NCBI GenBank assembly: GCA_963846855.1
Contig: CAWJXK010000007.1
Coordinates: forward strand, 310,001 to 374,000
Direction: 5' to 3'
DNA length: 64,000 nucleotides
From: CAIWHR01 sp963846855
GTDB taxonomy: Bacteria; Pseudomonadota; Gammaproteobacteria; Burkholderiales; Casimicrobiaceae
Shown here piece by piece: positions 31,404 to 40,305 of the stretch; positions within the stretch are counted from its first letter, which is position 1, and every line of letters starts with the position of its first letter. The translations under genes and the position numbers were made by a program. The notes beneath the pieces were generated by a model. The model was given only the letters and a program-made list of their open reading frames with translations. It was not told the origin of the DNA and did no database searches.

Positions 31404-32633
31404 TTCGGCACGCGCCGGGTTCGCCGGGGCTGCGGTTCCGCCCGGCAGGCGGCGCGCGATTTCGGCGACCAGCCGACGCGCGAGCATGAGCTTGTCCATG
31501 CGCGGCAGCGGGTGCCGTCCCTGCGCGTCGCGGAGGACGACTTCGTTGTCGTCGCGGCCGAACGTGTCCTGCGCCCGGTTGGCGACGATCAGCGGCACCT
31601 TCTTGCGCCGGCGCTTTTCCTCGGCGTTGCGCTCGACGTCGTGGCTCTCGGCGGCGAATCCGACGCAGTAGGGCGCATTGCGGCGTGCCGCCACGGTGGC
31701 GAGGATGTCGACCGTGGGGACGAGGGAGATGGACAGCGGGGAATCCTTCTTCTTCAATTTCTTCGAGGCGCTCGCGCGCGGCGCGTAATCGGCGACGGCG
31801 GCGACCGCGACGAACACGTCGGCGTCGCCGATCCGCTTGTCGACGGCGGCCGCCATTTCGGCGGCACTGGTGACGGCGATGCGCGTGACGCCGGCCGGCG
31901 CCGTCAGGGCCGTCGGCCCGCTGACGAGCGTCACGCTGGCGCCTGCCTCGGCCGCGGCCTGCGCGAACGCGTAGCCCATCTTGCCGGAGCTCGTGTTCGT
32001 GATGCCGCGCACGGGGTCGATCGCCTCGAAGGTCGGGCCGGCGGTGACGACGACGCGCTTGCCGGCGAGGAGCTTCGGCTGCGCCCACGCGACGATCGCC
32101 GCGAAGATTTCCTCGGGCTCCTGCATCCGGCCTTCGCCGGTCTCGCCGCACGCCTGATCGCCGACGCCGGGACCGAGGATCGTCACGCCGTCGGCGGCGA
32201 GCCGTGCGACGTTGCGCTTGGTCGCCGGATTGGCCCACATCTGGCGGTTCATCGCCGGCGCCACGAACAGCGGGCATTCGCGCGCGAGCGTCAGCGTGGA
32301 CAGGAGGTCGTCGGCGAGGCCGTGCGCGACCTTGGCGATGAAATTCGCCGACGCGGGCGCGACGACGATCGCATCGGCGCCACGCGACAGATCGATGTGG
32401 CCCATCCCGTTGGCGGCGCCCGATGCCCAGAGGTCGGTCAGCACCGGATGCCCGGACAGCGCCTGCAGCGTCATCGGCGTGATGAACTGGCAGGCGCCGG
32501 ACGTCATCACGACGTTCACGGCGATGCCTTCCTTCACGAACAGGCGCACGAGCTCGGCGGTCTTGTACGCGGCGATGCCGCCGGTCAGTCCGACGACCAC
32601 GCGGGAAAGCGGCTTTGCAGTCGTGACGGTCAT
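31400..32633 (-). CDS. coaBC: bifunctional phosphopantothenoylcysteine decarboxylase/synthase
   Basis: Two steps of CoA synthesis: CoaB joins cysteine to 4'-phosphopantothenate and CoaC decarboxylates the product with FMN. ATG 32633 has AGGAAGG upstream. The CoaC part shows GLTGGIAAYKTAELVR, NGMGHIDLSRGADAIVVAPA with the active histidine, APAMNRQMW and the active cysteine in GDQACGETGEGRM. The CoaB part shows VTAGPTFEAIDPVRGITNTS, SGKMGYAFAQAAAEAGA and VPLIVANRAQDTFG. No stop occurs before the dut ATG in the same frame, so the two read through. A TGA one base out of frame (31400-31402, ATGA with dut) suggests one upstream indel. Confidence 0.93.
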
Positions 32634-32724
32634 CCTTCCTGCCGATGTGTTGCGAGTTGGGCGAAGTTTACACTGCCCCGCATGCATGGATCGTGCCGGG
32701 AAGCGTGCCGGCGAGGGGAACGCA

Positions 32725-33399
32725 ATGCGATTGCGCGATTGGCCATGTCAGGATCGGCCGCGGGAGCGCTTGCTGGCAAAGGGCGCGGCGGCGCTGTCGG
32801 ACGCCGAGCTCGTCGCGCTGCTCGTGCGCACGGGCGCGCCGGGGCGCAACGCCGTCGACCTTGCGCGCGACCTGCTGATGCGCTTCGGCGGAGTCGCCGC
32901 ACTGTGCGCGGCTCCGGTGGCCGCCGTCGCGGCGGTGCCGGGCCTCGGACCGGCGCGTTCAACGACATTCGTGGCGGCGGCGGAGCTCGTGCGCCGCTCG
33001 CTGACCGAGCAGGCGCGCGACCGCGATGCTCTGGCCTCGCCGCAGGCGGTCCGTGATTACCTTCGGCTTACGCTCGCCTCGCGTCCCTGCGAAGTCTTCG
33101 TCGGGCTGTTTCTCGACAGCCAGAACCGGGTGCTGGCCTCCGAGGAACTCTTCCGCGGCACGCTCGCGCAGACGAGCGTGTATCCGCGAGAAGTCGTCAA
33201 GGCCGCGCTGGCGCACAACGCCGCGGCGATGATCTTCGCGCACAACCATCCGTCCGGCGTCGCCGAGCCGAGCCGCGCGGACGAGCTCCTGACGCAGGCG
33301 CTCAAGCAGGCGCTGGCGCTGGTGGATATCCGCACGCTCGATCATTTCGTCGTCGCGGGAGGGCAGCTCACGTCGTTCGCGGAGCGCGGGCTGATCTGA
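32725..33399 (+). CDS. radC: RadC family JAB-domain protein
   Basis: 224 residues from ATG 32725, with GAGGGGAAC upstream. The N-terminal helix-hairpin-helix-like part (PRERLLAKGAAALSDAELVA, VAAVPGLGPARS) precedes the metal-binding JAMM/JAB domain. FAHNHPSGVAEPSRADE (HxH...S...D) and the glutamate-containing EVFVGLFLDSQNRVLASEEL carry its ligands. Once thought to be a repair protein, RadC's true activity is unsettled. It is divergent from coaBC and shares that 91-base promoter gap, as in enterobacteria. Confidence 0.9.
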   Translation: MRLRDWPCQDRPRERLLAKGAAALSDAELVALLVRTGAPGRNAVDLARDLLMRFGGVAALCAAPVAAVAAVPGLGPARSTTFVAAAELVRRSLTEQARDRDALASPQAVRDYLRLTLASRPCEVFVGLFLDSQNRVLASEELFRGTLAQTSVYPREVVKAALAHNAAAMIFAHNHPSGVAEPSRADELLTQALKQALALVDIRTLDHFVVAGGQLTSFAERGLI

Positions 33400-33449
33400 G
33401 TCCTGCCGGTACGCGTCGGTCGAGGTTCCTGAATTTCGGATAGCCAGAT

Positions 33450-34664
33450 CTACGGGATCGCCTCGACGCGTGCGCTCGCATGCTTTGCCAGCGCTCCCTT
33501 GCGCAAAGCCCGTTGGGCAGGGACCTCCAAGAACCGATAGCTCGCGTAGGACATGACGATCAGCACGATGAAGAACAGAGCGAGTGTCCACACCGAGAGA
33601 AATATAGTCCGGTCGATGCCAAACTGAATCACCAGCGCGATCGTTATGAGTTGCAGCGGGAAGTGCAACATGTAGGACGAGTACGAGATATCGCCGAGTA
33701 TTGATAGCCGACCGGTGAAATTTCCGTGCGTCGTTTCAACCAGTGCAAGCGTCAGGATCGTGACCGGAAACAGAAACGAAGGCCAGATTCCGATCACGAT
33801 CAGTCCGATGCGGCGCAGCGCAGGATGCATGCGCGCCAGCGACTCCGCAGCGGGCTGAAGCACCGGCGTCCCATGCGCCTCGAGCCATCCAATGACTATT
33901 GTGGCAATCCACGCAACGGCACAAACGGCTACGAGCCACCGGCCGACGCGCACGGCATTGCCCGAGGCGATGATCCGCTGATATACGAGGTACGCGAGTC
34001 CGCCGAGGAAGAACATGGATCCACCAAGGAAGATCGGTGCGTAGACCCGCGAAAGCAGGAGCCCACCAATGGCGAGCATGAATAGAAAGGTGTCGCGAAT
34101 TGGGAGAAGCCTGCAGAAAAGGAAGAAAAGCGCATAGAACACGATCTCGACGGACACCGACCAGTTCGGGGCATTGAACGAGTACCCTTGCTCGAGGCCC
34201 CACGAGCTGGCGAACAGGAGATTGAGGACGAAATGCCACAAGTCATTCACCGGGTAGACAAAGTAGCTACCGGTAGTCCGCACGAACCAGATCTGACCGA
34301 TGGCGACCACCAAGAGCGTGACGAGATGAAGCGGGTACAGGCGCGAGAACCGCAGGACGGCAAAATCGCGGGCTGTAATCGTCCGGTCGGCGACCGCCCG
34401 CGAGTAGAGCCAGTAAAACACGAATCCGGAGAGGGAAAAGAACAGGAACACCGCATAAATGCCCTCGGTGTAGAAGAGAAAGAACACGTCGGACAGAGGA
34501 AGGTTGCTCCACGTGACGTTACCCGGGCTCGTTCCCGTATAGAAGAAATGCTGCCAATGCCAGAAGACGACGGCGAGCGCGGCAACGCCGCGTAGGGTGT
34601 CCAACGAGTGGAGTCGTTCAGGCATGCTATGCCTGGATTCTGTCATCGCAGCGGCGCTTGCCAC
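33450..34664 (-). CDS. acyltransferase 3 (OafA/YrhL type) membrane protein
   Basis: 404 residues with about ten hydrophobic segments. The N-terminal signature RLHSLDTLRGVAALAVVFWH carries the His of the AT3 family active region. SFNAPNWSVSVEIVFYALFF is the second conserved block. Methionines at residues 7 and 14 are alternative starts. AT3 enzymes add acetyl or other acyl groups to O-antigen, peptidoglycan or exopolysaccharide sugars at the inner membrane. Base composition is lower in GC than radC and rpmB around it. It sits between radC and rpmB, which are adjacent in many relatives, so it is probably an insertion. Confidence 0.82.
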   Translation of the reverse strand: MASAAAMTESRHSMPERLHSLDTLRGVAALAVVFWHWQHFFYTGTSPGNVTWSNLPLSDVFFLFYTEGIYAVFLFFSLSGFVFYWLYSRAVADRTITARDFAVLRFSRLYPLHLVTLLVVAIGQIWFVRTTGSYFVYPVNDLWHFVLNLLFASSWGLEQGYSFNAPNWSVSVEIVFYALFFLFCRLLPIRDTFLFMLAIGGLLLSRVYAPIFLGGSMFFLGGLAYLVYQRIIASGNAVRVGRWLVAVCAVAWIATIVIGWLEAHGTPVLQPAAESLARMHPALRRIGLIVIGIWPSFLFPVTILTLALVETTHGNFTGRLSILGDISYSSYMLHFPLQLITIALVIQFGIDRTIFLSVWTLALFFIVLIVMSYASYRFLEVPAQRALRKGALAKHASARVEAIP

Positions 34665-34962
34665 TGCACCGCGCCTCGATCATCGGCAAATCCGCGTCCG
34701 CGCGTGGGCACGTGTTCCATGAATCGTGCGGTTGTCGTCATCGCTGCCTCGGAGCCAGGATCGATTGAATTGGCCTCGGGATCTTAACCGAATCTTCGAA
34801 TCGCAGCGTCTATCGAGGCATTGGCCAGGTGCGGCATCCACCTCTCGAGCGTGATTATCCGCAGTCGCTGTGGTCGAAACTTGCAAGGGGTGGGTCCGCA
34901 CGGTCGAGCCTCGGCGCGCGGACCACATTCGAGGCCTTGGCAGGAGTGGCCATGGTAAGCGC
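34665..34962 (+). other. non-coding gap upstream of rpmB
   Basis: About 300 bases before the rpmB promoter have no supportable gene on either strand. The region is the divergent gap between the acyltransferase gene and the ribosomal protein operon. I see nothing else specific in it. Confidence 0.5.
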
Positions 34963-34991
34963 TTGATTCCGGAAGGAAGTCGCGTTAAAAT
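34963..34991 (+). promoter_or_regulatory. sigma-70 promoter of rpmB-rpmG
   Basis: TTGATT (34963-34968) and TAAAAT (34986-34991) are separated by 17 bases, the optimum spacing, 47 bases before the rpmB start. Strength and position fit a ribosomal-protein operon. Confidence 0.75.
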
Positions 34992-35037
34992 ACGCGGCTT
35001 TGCACAAGTACCACCCGCTATACACAAGGAGCGAGCG

Positions 35038-35274
35038 ATGGCTCGAGTCTGTCAAGTGACCGGTAAGGCCCCGATGGTGGGCAACAACGTTTCGCACGCG
35101 AACAACAAGACCAAGCGCCGCTTCCTGCCCAACCTGCAGCGTCGCCGGTTCTGGGTCGAAGGCGAGAATCGCTGGATCAGCCTGCGGCTGACCAACGCCG
35201 GCCTGCGCACGATCGACAAGAAGGGCATCGAAGTCGTCCTCGCCGAGCTGCGCGCCAACGGCCAGCACGTCTGA
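35038..35274 (+). CDS. rpmB: 50S ribosomal protein L28
   Basis: 78 residues, MARVCQVTGKAPMVGNNVSH followed by NNKTKRRFLPNLQRRRFWVE, the standard L28 sequence. It starts at ATG 35038 with AAGGAGCGAGCG before it. It is part of the large ribosomal subunit near the E site. Followed by rpmG 58 bases downstream, as in most Proteobacteria. Confidence 0.97.
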   Translation: MARVCQVTGKAPMVGNNVSHANNKTKRRFLPNLQRRRFWVEGENRWISLRLTNAGLRTIDKKGIEVVLAELRANGQHV

Positions 35275-35332
35275 CCGGCTCGCGCCGAATCGACCGCCGC
35301 AGCCGCACGAACCCCAGCGAAGGAACTCCCCC

Positions 35333-35488
35333 ATGCGCGAAAAGATCAAGCTCGAGTCATCGGCCGGCACCGGCCACTTCTACACGACCTCGAAGAACAA
35401 GAAGCTGATGCCGGAGAAGATGGAGATCAAGAAGTTCGATCCCGTCGCCCGCAAGCACGTGATGTACAAGGAAGCGAAGCTCAAGTGA
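35333..35488 (+). CDS. rpmG: 50S ribosomal protein L33
   Basis: 51 residues beginning MREKIKLESSAGTGHFYTTS and ending KFDPVARKHVMYKEAKLK. It lacks the zinc-binding CxxC pairs, so it is the zinc-free (C-) form of L33. AAGGAACT precedes the ATG. Co-transcribed with rpmB. Confidence 0.96.
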   Translation: MREKIKLESSAGTGHFYTTSKNKKLMPEKMEIKKFDPVARKHVMYKEAKLK

Positions 35489-35493
35489 CGCAT

Positions 35494-35649
35494 TTGTCCA
35501 AGAGCGGGTCGCACAGCGGCCCGCGATTGGACGCAAATGCGTCATCCCCGCGAAGGCGGGGATCCAGGATTCCAGTGGTTGTCCGGGAGCGGGTGCGATA
35601 GCGCCCGCGACTGGAAACGAATGCGTCATCCCCGCAAAAGGCGGGGATC
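35494..35649 (+). repeat. 71-bp direct repeat pair with REP-like palindrome
   Basis: Two imperfect copies, 35494-35564 and 35579-35649, start TTGTCC and end GTCATCCCCGCGAAGGCGGGG ATC or its variant CCCCGCAAAAGGCGGGG. They are separated by 14 bases. The palindromic ends match the repeat core found between sucC and sucD. Confidence 0.8.
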
Positions 35650-35656
35650 AAAATCG

Positions 35657-35682
35657 AAAAGGCCCGCGGATGCGGGCCTTTT
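35657..35682 (+). terminator. bidirectional intrinsic terminator after rpmG
   Basis: AAAAGGCCCGC (35657-35667), loop GGAT, GCGGGCCTTTT (35672-35682) forms an 11-bp perfect stem with A and T tracts on the two sides. It can therefore serve rpmG and, in reverse, the convergent desaturase gene. Confidence 0.88.
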
Positions 35683-35706
35683 GCATTCGTCCGGTCGAAT
35701 CCGGAA

Positions 35707-36969
35707 TTACGCGTAGCGCTTGAGCTGCAGCGAGAATTGCGCCAGCGGCGCGATGCCCGACGATTCGGCGCGCCGGCACCAGTCCTGCAGGCGGGCAAGC
35801 AGCTGCTCGCTCGAATCGGTGGAGCGCTCCCACAATGCATTCAATTCCTGGCGCATCGCATAGATCGTCGCCAGCGCCTTGCTGCTCTCCATGGCCTTCG
35901 ACAGCGTCACCTGCTCGCGCTCGGGCAGCGGGGTCACCGTGTCGCCGGACAGCCATTTCTTCAGGCGCCGCATGCTCGGAACGTTGGCGAGCTCGGCGCG
36001 GCCCACGCGCTCGCGCAGCGCCGCGAGCTCAGTGGCGCAGGTCTGCTTCAGGGTTCGCGCGTAGGTCTTCATCACGATGTATCGGTGCGTGATGACCGCC
36101 TCGAGCGTCTCTCGATCGGGTACCGGCTTGATCGTCGCCTCGACCTTGAGCTTCGGCGCGAGCTTCCGGACGGTCGCGAGGCCGAGGAACTCGAGCCCGC
36201 GGATGTACGCCCAGCCCAGGTCGAATTCGTACCAGCGCGCCGAAAGCTTCGCCGACGAGCCGAACGCATGATGGTTGTTGTGCAGCTCCTCGCCGCCGAT
36301 CAGGATGCCGAACGGAATGATGTTGGCCGAGGCGTCGCTGGTGGCGAAGTTGCGATAGCCCCACCAATGGCCGATTCCGTTGACGACGCCGGCGGCGAAG
36401 ACCGGAATCCAGATCATCTGCGCGGCCCAGATCGCGATACCCGCGGCGCCGAACAGCATGAAGTTGATGATCATCATCAGGCCGACGCCTTCCCAGGAAT
36501 GGCGCGTATAGACGTTGCGCTCGATCCAGTCGTCGGGGGTGCCCTTGCCATAGCGCTCCATCGTGTCGGCGTTCTTCGCCTCGGCGCGATAGAGCTCGGA
36601 GCCTTCCAGCAGCACCGTCTTGATGCCGCGCGTCTGCGGGCTGTGCGGGTCGTCCACCGTCTCGACCTTGGCGTGGTGCTTCCGATGGATTGCCGTCCAC
36701 TCCTTGGTCACCATGCCGGTGGTAAGCCAGAGCCAGAACCGGAAGAAGTGACTGACCGCCGGATGGAGGTCGAGCGCACGATGCGCCGAGTGGCGGTGCA
36801 GGTAGATCGTGACCCCGGCGATCGTCACGTGCGTGAGCGCGAGCATGACAATGATGTAGCCCCACCACGACAGGGGCAGCAGGCCATGCGCGACAAAGGA
36901 AAGAAAATCGAACGACATCGAGAATTGGGGACCGGGGGGCGAGCCGGGTCGGCTGTGAGAATCCGACAA
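35707..36969 (-). CDS. fatty acid desaturase (acyl-CoA/acyl-lipid delta-9 type)
   Basis: 420 residues. Four hydrophobic segments bracket three histidine boxes that bind the di-iron centre: HRHSAHR near residue 59, HRKHH near residue 95 and HNNHHAFG near residue 232. These enzymes use O2 and an electron donor to introduce a cis double bond into membrane acyl chains. About 150 C-terminal residues beyond the catalytic part form a helical, charged extension (ETLEAVITHRYIVMKTYART, LLARLQDWCRRAESSG) seen in betaproteobacterial members. An internal start at residue 18 (MSFDFLSF, 36918) is possible. Converges on rpmG. Confidence 0.9.
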   Translation of the reverse strand: MSDSHSRPGSPPGPQFSMSFDFLSFVAHGLLPLSWWGYIIVMLALTHVTIAGVTIYLHRHSAHRALDLHPAVSHFFRFWLWLTTGMVTKEWTAIHRKHHAKVETVDDPHSPQTRGIKTVLLEGSELYRAEAKNADTMERYGKGTPDDWIERNVYTRHSWEGVGLMMIINFMLFGAAGIAIWAAQMIWIPVFAAGVVNGIGHWWGYRNFATSDASANIIPFGILIGGEELHNNHHAFGSSAKLSARWYEFDLGWAYIRGLEFLGLATVRKLAPKLKVEATIKPVPDRETLEAVITHRYIVMKTYARTLKQTCATELAALRERVGRAELANVPSMRRLKKWLSGDTVTPLPEREQVTLSKAMESSKALATIYAMRQELNALWERSTDSSEQLLARLQDWCRRAESSGIAPLAQFSLQLKRYA

Positions 36970-37064
36970 TTATACCGCATCAGCGGGGCGCCGTTCGTCC
37001 GCGGATCTTTATTAATTCCATGCCAATCAATGGCTTGAGCCTGACCTCCGAGCAGGTGAGGCGC

Positions 37065-38384
37065 TCAGCCGGGCGTCGCGTCGCCTCGCGGGGCACCGGT
37101 CGTCTCCGGAAGGGACACGGCGCCGCCGCCGCCCCGCACGCGCAGCTCGCGCTGCGGATACGGAATGCGTATGCCGTGCTCGGCGAAGGCGCGGAAAATC
37201 GCCCGGTTGAGGTCGCTGCGCAGGTTGAGCTGACCGTTCTCGGGGTCGAGGATCCAGACGCCGAGCTCGAGCTCGATGCCGCTGTCCCCGAAGCGCACGA
37301 CGAACGCCGTCGGCGGATTCGGCGATTTCATCACCCGCGGATTGGCGAGGGCGGCACTCTCGAGAAGTTTCAACGCGACGTCGAGATCGCTCTCGTAGGC
37401 GATCTGGACAGGCAGGCCAAGGCGCACGTCGCGGCTCGTGTACGAGTGGTTGAGCACGGTCGTCGTGACGAGCGTCTCGTTCGGCACGATCGCCTCGACG
37501 CCGTCGAGGCTGCGCACGACGACGTAACGCGACGTCACTCGGGTGACGACGCCGTGCCGCGCGTCCACGGTGATCATGTCGCCCAGCCGGATCGAGCGGT
37601 CGATCAGTATCGTGAATCCGGCGATGTAATTGCTGGCGAGCTTCTGCAGGCCGAGCCCGATGCCGACGCCGAGCGCGCCGCCAAACACGGACAGCAGCGT
37701 GAGGTCGATGCCGACCGCCTGCAGCGCCATCAGCACCGCGATGACGAGCAGCAGCGCCCGCACGGTCTTGGCCATCACGACCCGCAGATTGCTGTCGAGA
37801 CCGCCGCCGCCGCGGAGCAGCCGGTGCTCGACGAGGCCGGAAAGCCATAGCGAAACGGTCACGCTGAGCACGATCACCAGCGCCCCCTGGCCGATCGCGA
37901 GCAGCGAGATGCCGTGCTTGCCGAGCGGGATCTCGATGGCATCCAGCTCGTTGCCGATCTGCGGCAGGACATCCACGTAACGGAGAATCAGGAGGCCCCA
38001 GATCGTGAACGAAATGGCTCGTTCCGACGTCTTGAGCCACGATGGCGATCCGAACACGCCGCGCACCGCATAGACGAAAAGGCGGATCAGCGCGAGGGCT
38101 ACGACAAGCGGGATCGCGATCGGCAGGAAGAACGGGGGCTGGAAGTGGCGCATCGTCACGTAGGCCGCCAACAGCAGCAGGAGAGTGACGAGCGGGAAGA
38201 TGAGGCGGTTGACGCCGCCCGCACCGAGGCGAATCGCTTCGGTCGGTGTGGTCGGACTCCAGCGCATCCGCCGATCGGCGAGCCAGCCTACGGCGAAACA
38301 CAGCGCGACGATGCCGAGCTCGAGCCAGCCCGCCCGGCTCGAGAGCGCGGTCTCGATTCGGCTGTAGTCGATGGGTTCGAGCAC
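37065..38384 (-). CDS. mechanosensitive ion channel, MscS family
   Basis: 439 residues. Several N-terminal hydrophobic segments lead to the pore-lining helix and beta-domain junction LSVFGGALGVGIGLGLQKLA followed by SNYIAGFTILIDRSIRLGDM. ITVDARHGVVTRVTSRYVVV and PNETLVTTTVLNHSYT are the usual MscS beta domain. The C-terminal alpha/beta part ends with FRAFAEHGIRIPYPQREL, typical of the family. It protects against hypo-osmotic shock at the inner membrane. The extra N-terminal helices make it longer than E. coli MscS (286). Confidence 0.9.
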   Translation of the reverse strand: MLEPIDYSRIETALSSRAGWLELGIVALCFAVGWLADRRMRWSPTTPTEAIRLGAGGVNRLIFPLVTLLLLLAAYVTMRHFQPPFFLPIAIPLVVALALIRLFVYAVRGVFGSPSWLKTSERAISFTIWGLLILRYVDVLPQIGNELDAIEIPLGKHGISLLAIGQGALVIVLSVTVSLWLSGLVEHRLLRGGGGLDSNLRVVMAKTVRALLLVIAVLMALQAVGIDLTLLSVFGGALGVGIGLGLQKLASNYIAGFTILIDRSIRLGDMITVDARHGVVTRVTSRYVVVRSLDGVEAIVPNETLVTTTVLNHSYTSRDVRLGLPVQIAYESDLDVALKLLESAALANPRVMKSPNPPTAFVVRFGDSGIELELGVWILDPENGQLNLRSDLNRAIFRAFAEHGIRIPYPQRELRVRGGGGAVSLPETTGAPRGDATPG

Positions 38385-38455
38385 GGCGGCAGTCTACCGG
38401 AAATCGACGTTCGGCTGCCCGATCGAGCGCGCCGTGCATCGTGGCGCGGCGCGGG

Positions 38456-39052
38456 TCAGCGCGAGCGCGAGCGCCGCTGCAGCGCGGGCGGCTCGTCGCC
38501 CGTCCAGCGCTGCGCCCGTGACTGCAGACGGCGGAAATACCTTCGATAGTCGAGCGCGACCCCCGGATTTTCGCGGAAGATCACGACGTTCTCCGCGTTG
38601 CGCGACTGCGCCGCGATCGTAAAGTTGTAGCTGCCCGTGATCGTCGTCGCACGCGGGAGGTCGGCGTCGATGACGATCACCTTGTTGTGGGCGTTCGCGT
38701 AGTTGGCGTCGAGCCACACCGCGATGCCGTTGCGCGCCAGCGAGGGGACGGCGCTCTGCGCGACCTCGAGCGCCTGCTCCCGGTCCGCGACGAGCTCGAC
38801 GGCGACGCCGCGCTCGCGCGCCGCCATCAGCGCGCGGGCGAGCTTCGGCTGCGTGAACGCGAATGCCAGCACCAGAACTTCGCGCTCGGCAGAGGAAATC
38901 TCGGCGACGAGCTTGGCATCGATCGGGTCGCCCGGGGTGAACGCGAGCTCGACGGTGCCCGCGCCGGGAAATTCCTTCGCGAGCGCCGCGCCGCCGGCCG
39001 CCGCGGCTAGCACGCACGCCGCAAGCGCGAAAGCGGCTGCGCGGCCGCTCAT
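38456..39052 (-). CDS. secreted phospholipase D-like (HKD) protein
   Basis: 198 residues from ATG 39052, overlapping the rsmB stop by 4 bases (ATGA). A signal peptide is clear (MSGRAAAFALAACVLAAAAG, then GAALAKE). PGDPIDAKLVAEISSAEREV and a single HKD motif, NAHNKVIVIDADLP (HxKxxxxD) followed by GSYNF, put it with the small Nuc-like endonuclease/PLD proteins that act as dimers with one motif per chain. Location would be periplasmic. Phosphodiester cleavage of DNA or lipid is possible; the substrate is not determinable. Confidence 0.82.
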   Translation of the reverse strand: MSGRAAAFALAACVLAAAAGGAALAKEFPGAGTVELAFTPGDPIDAKLVAEISSAEREVLVLAFAFTQPKLARALMAARERGVAVELVADREQALEVAQSAVPSLARNGIAVWLDANYANAHNKVIVIDADLPRATTITGSYNFTIAAQSRNAENVVIFRENPGVALDYRRYFRRLQSRAQRWTGDEPPALQRRSRSR

Positions 39053-40305
39053 GTGCGTCGCTCGAGGATCGCCGCGAAGAATCCGTCGCATCCGTGCCGG
39101 TGCGGGAAGAGCCGCAGCCGTGTTCCGGTGTCGAGCGCGATGCCCGCGCGGGCAAGCTCGGCGGCGGCATCGCCCTCGGCAAAATCCGGATGCGTGGCGA
39201 GAAACGCGGCAACGACGTCGTCGTTCTCCTCGGGCAGCACGCTGCACGTCGCGTAGACGAGCCGGCCGCCCGGCTTCACGAGCGTTGCCGCGTTCGTGAG
39301 GATCGCAAGCTGCTTCTTCGCGAGCTCGGCCACTGCGGATTCGGCGTGCCGCCATTTGAGATCAGGGTTGCGTCGCAACGTGCCGAATCCGGTGCAGGGG
39401 GCGTCGACCAGAACGCGATCGAGCTTGCCGGCGAGCCGCTTGACCTTGGTGTCGCGGCCGGAGGAAAGGAGCTGCGGGTGGACGTTCGACAGCCCCGAGC
39501 GCGCGAGGCGCGGCTTCAGGTTGGCGAGGCGCTTGTCGACGATGTCGAAGGCGTAGAGGCGGCCGTGCGAGCGCATCAGCGCGCCCAGCAGCAGCGTCTT
39601 GCCGCCGGCGCCGGCGCAGAAATCCGCGACCATGTCGGTGCGCTTCGGCGCGACGAGAAATCCGACGAGCTGGCTCCCTTCGTCCTGGATTTCGAGCGAG
39701 CCGTCGGCGAACAGCGGATGCTGCGCGAGCGCCGTGCGCGCGGCGACGCGCAGACCGAGCGGCGAGTACGGTGTGGGCGTGGCGTCGATGCCGGACGCGG
39801 CGAGCGCGGCACGCGCCGCGTCGCGCGTGGTCTTCATCGTGTTCGCGCGAAGGTCGAGCGGCGCCGGCGCCTGCCAGGCGCGCGCGAGCGCCCCGCGCTC
39901 CGATTCACCGAGCGCGTCGCGGAGCCTCGTCCAGAGCCAGTCCGGCAGATCGGCGACGACGGCAGGATCGAACTCCAGGGTGCCGCGCGCCTTGAACTCG
40001 GCGAGCCATTGCGCATCGGCGGCGCTGACGACCGCGCCGAGCTCGCGGATGCTGTGGCCGAGCTCGCGCACGGCGACGGCAAGCGCCAGATGATGGGGGT
40101 CGGCTGCGGCGGCCTGCGCCTCGAGCGAGCGCTTGCGGCGCAGATACGCGTAGACGCCGTCGGCGATGAGCGCGCGGTCCATCTTGCCGATGGCATGGCG
40201 CGCCCGGAAGAACCGGTGCAGCATCACATCGGCCGGCGCGGTGAGCGGACGCACCTCCGCGATCGCCGCCGCGAGGCCCGCGAGCTGGTTCGCGCGAAGC
40301 GTCAT
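39049..40305 (-). CDS. rsmB: RsmB/NOP-type 16S rRNA (cytosine-C5) methyltransferase
   Basis: 418 residues from ATG 40305 (MTLRANQLAGLAAAIAEVRP). The N-terminal NusB-like helices precede the SAM fold: MVADFCAGAGGKTLLLGALM (motif I), LDRVLVDAPCTGFGTLRRNP (motif IV with the resolving cysteine) and LVYATCSVLPEENDDVV (motif VI with the catalytic cysteine). The start overlaps the stop of the DUF3108 gene and its own stop overlaps the next start, so the three genes are translationally coupled. The specific RNA target is inferred from family. Confidence 0.85.
   Translation of the reverse strand: MTLRANQLAGLAAAIAEVRPLTAPADVMLHRFFRARHAIGKMDRALIADGVYAYLRRKRSLEAQAAAADPHHLALAVAVRELGHSIRELGAVVSAADAQWLAEFKARGTLEFDPAVVADLPDWLWTRLRDALGESERGALARAWQAPAPLDLRANTMKTTRDAARAALAASGIDATPTPYSPLGLRVAARTALAQHPLFADGSLEIQDEGSQLVGFLVAPKRTDMVADFCAGAGGKTLLLGALMRSHGRLYAFDIVDKRLANLKPRLARSGLSNVHPQLLSSGRDTKVKRLAGKLDRVLVDAPCTGFGTLRRNPDLKWRHAESAVAELAKKQLAILTNAATLVKPGGRLVYATCSVLPEENDDVVAAFLATHPDFAEGDAAAELARAGIALDTGTRLRLFPHRHGCDGFFAAILERRT

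Noticed and set aside
35494..35649. CRISPR array
   Set aside because: Only two imperfect 71-base units with a 14-base gap and REP-like palindromes; no regular spacers and no cas genes.
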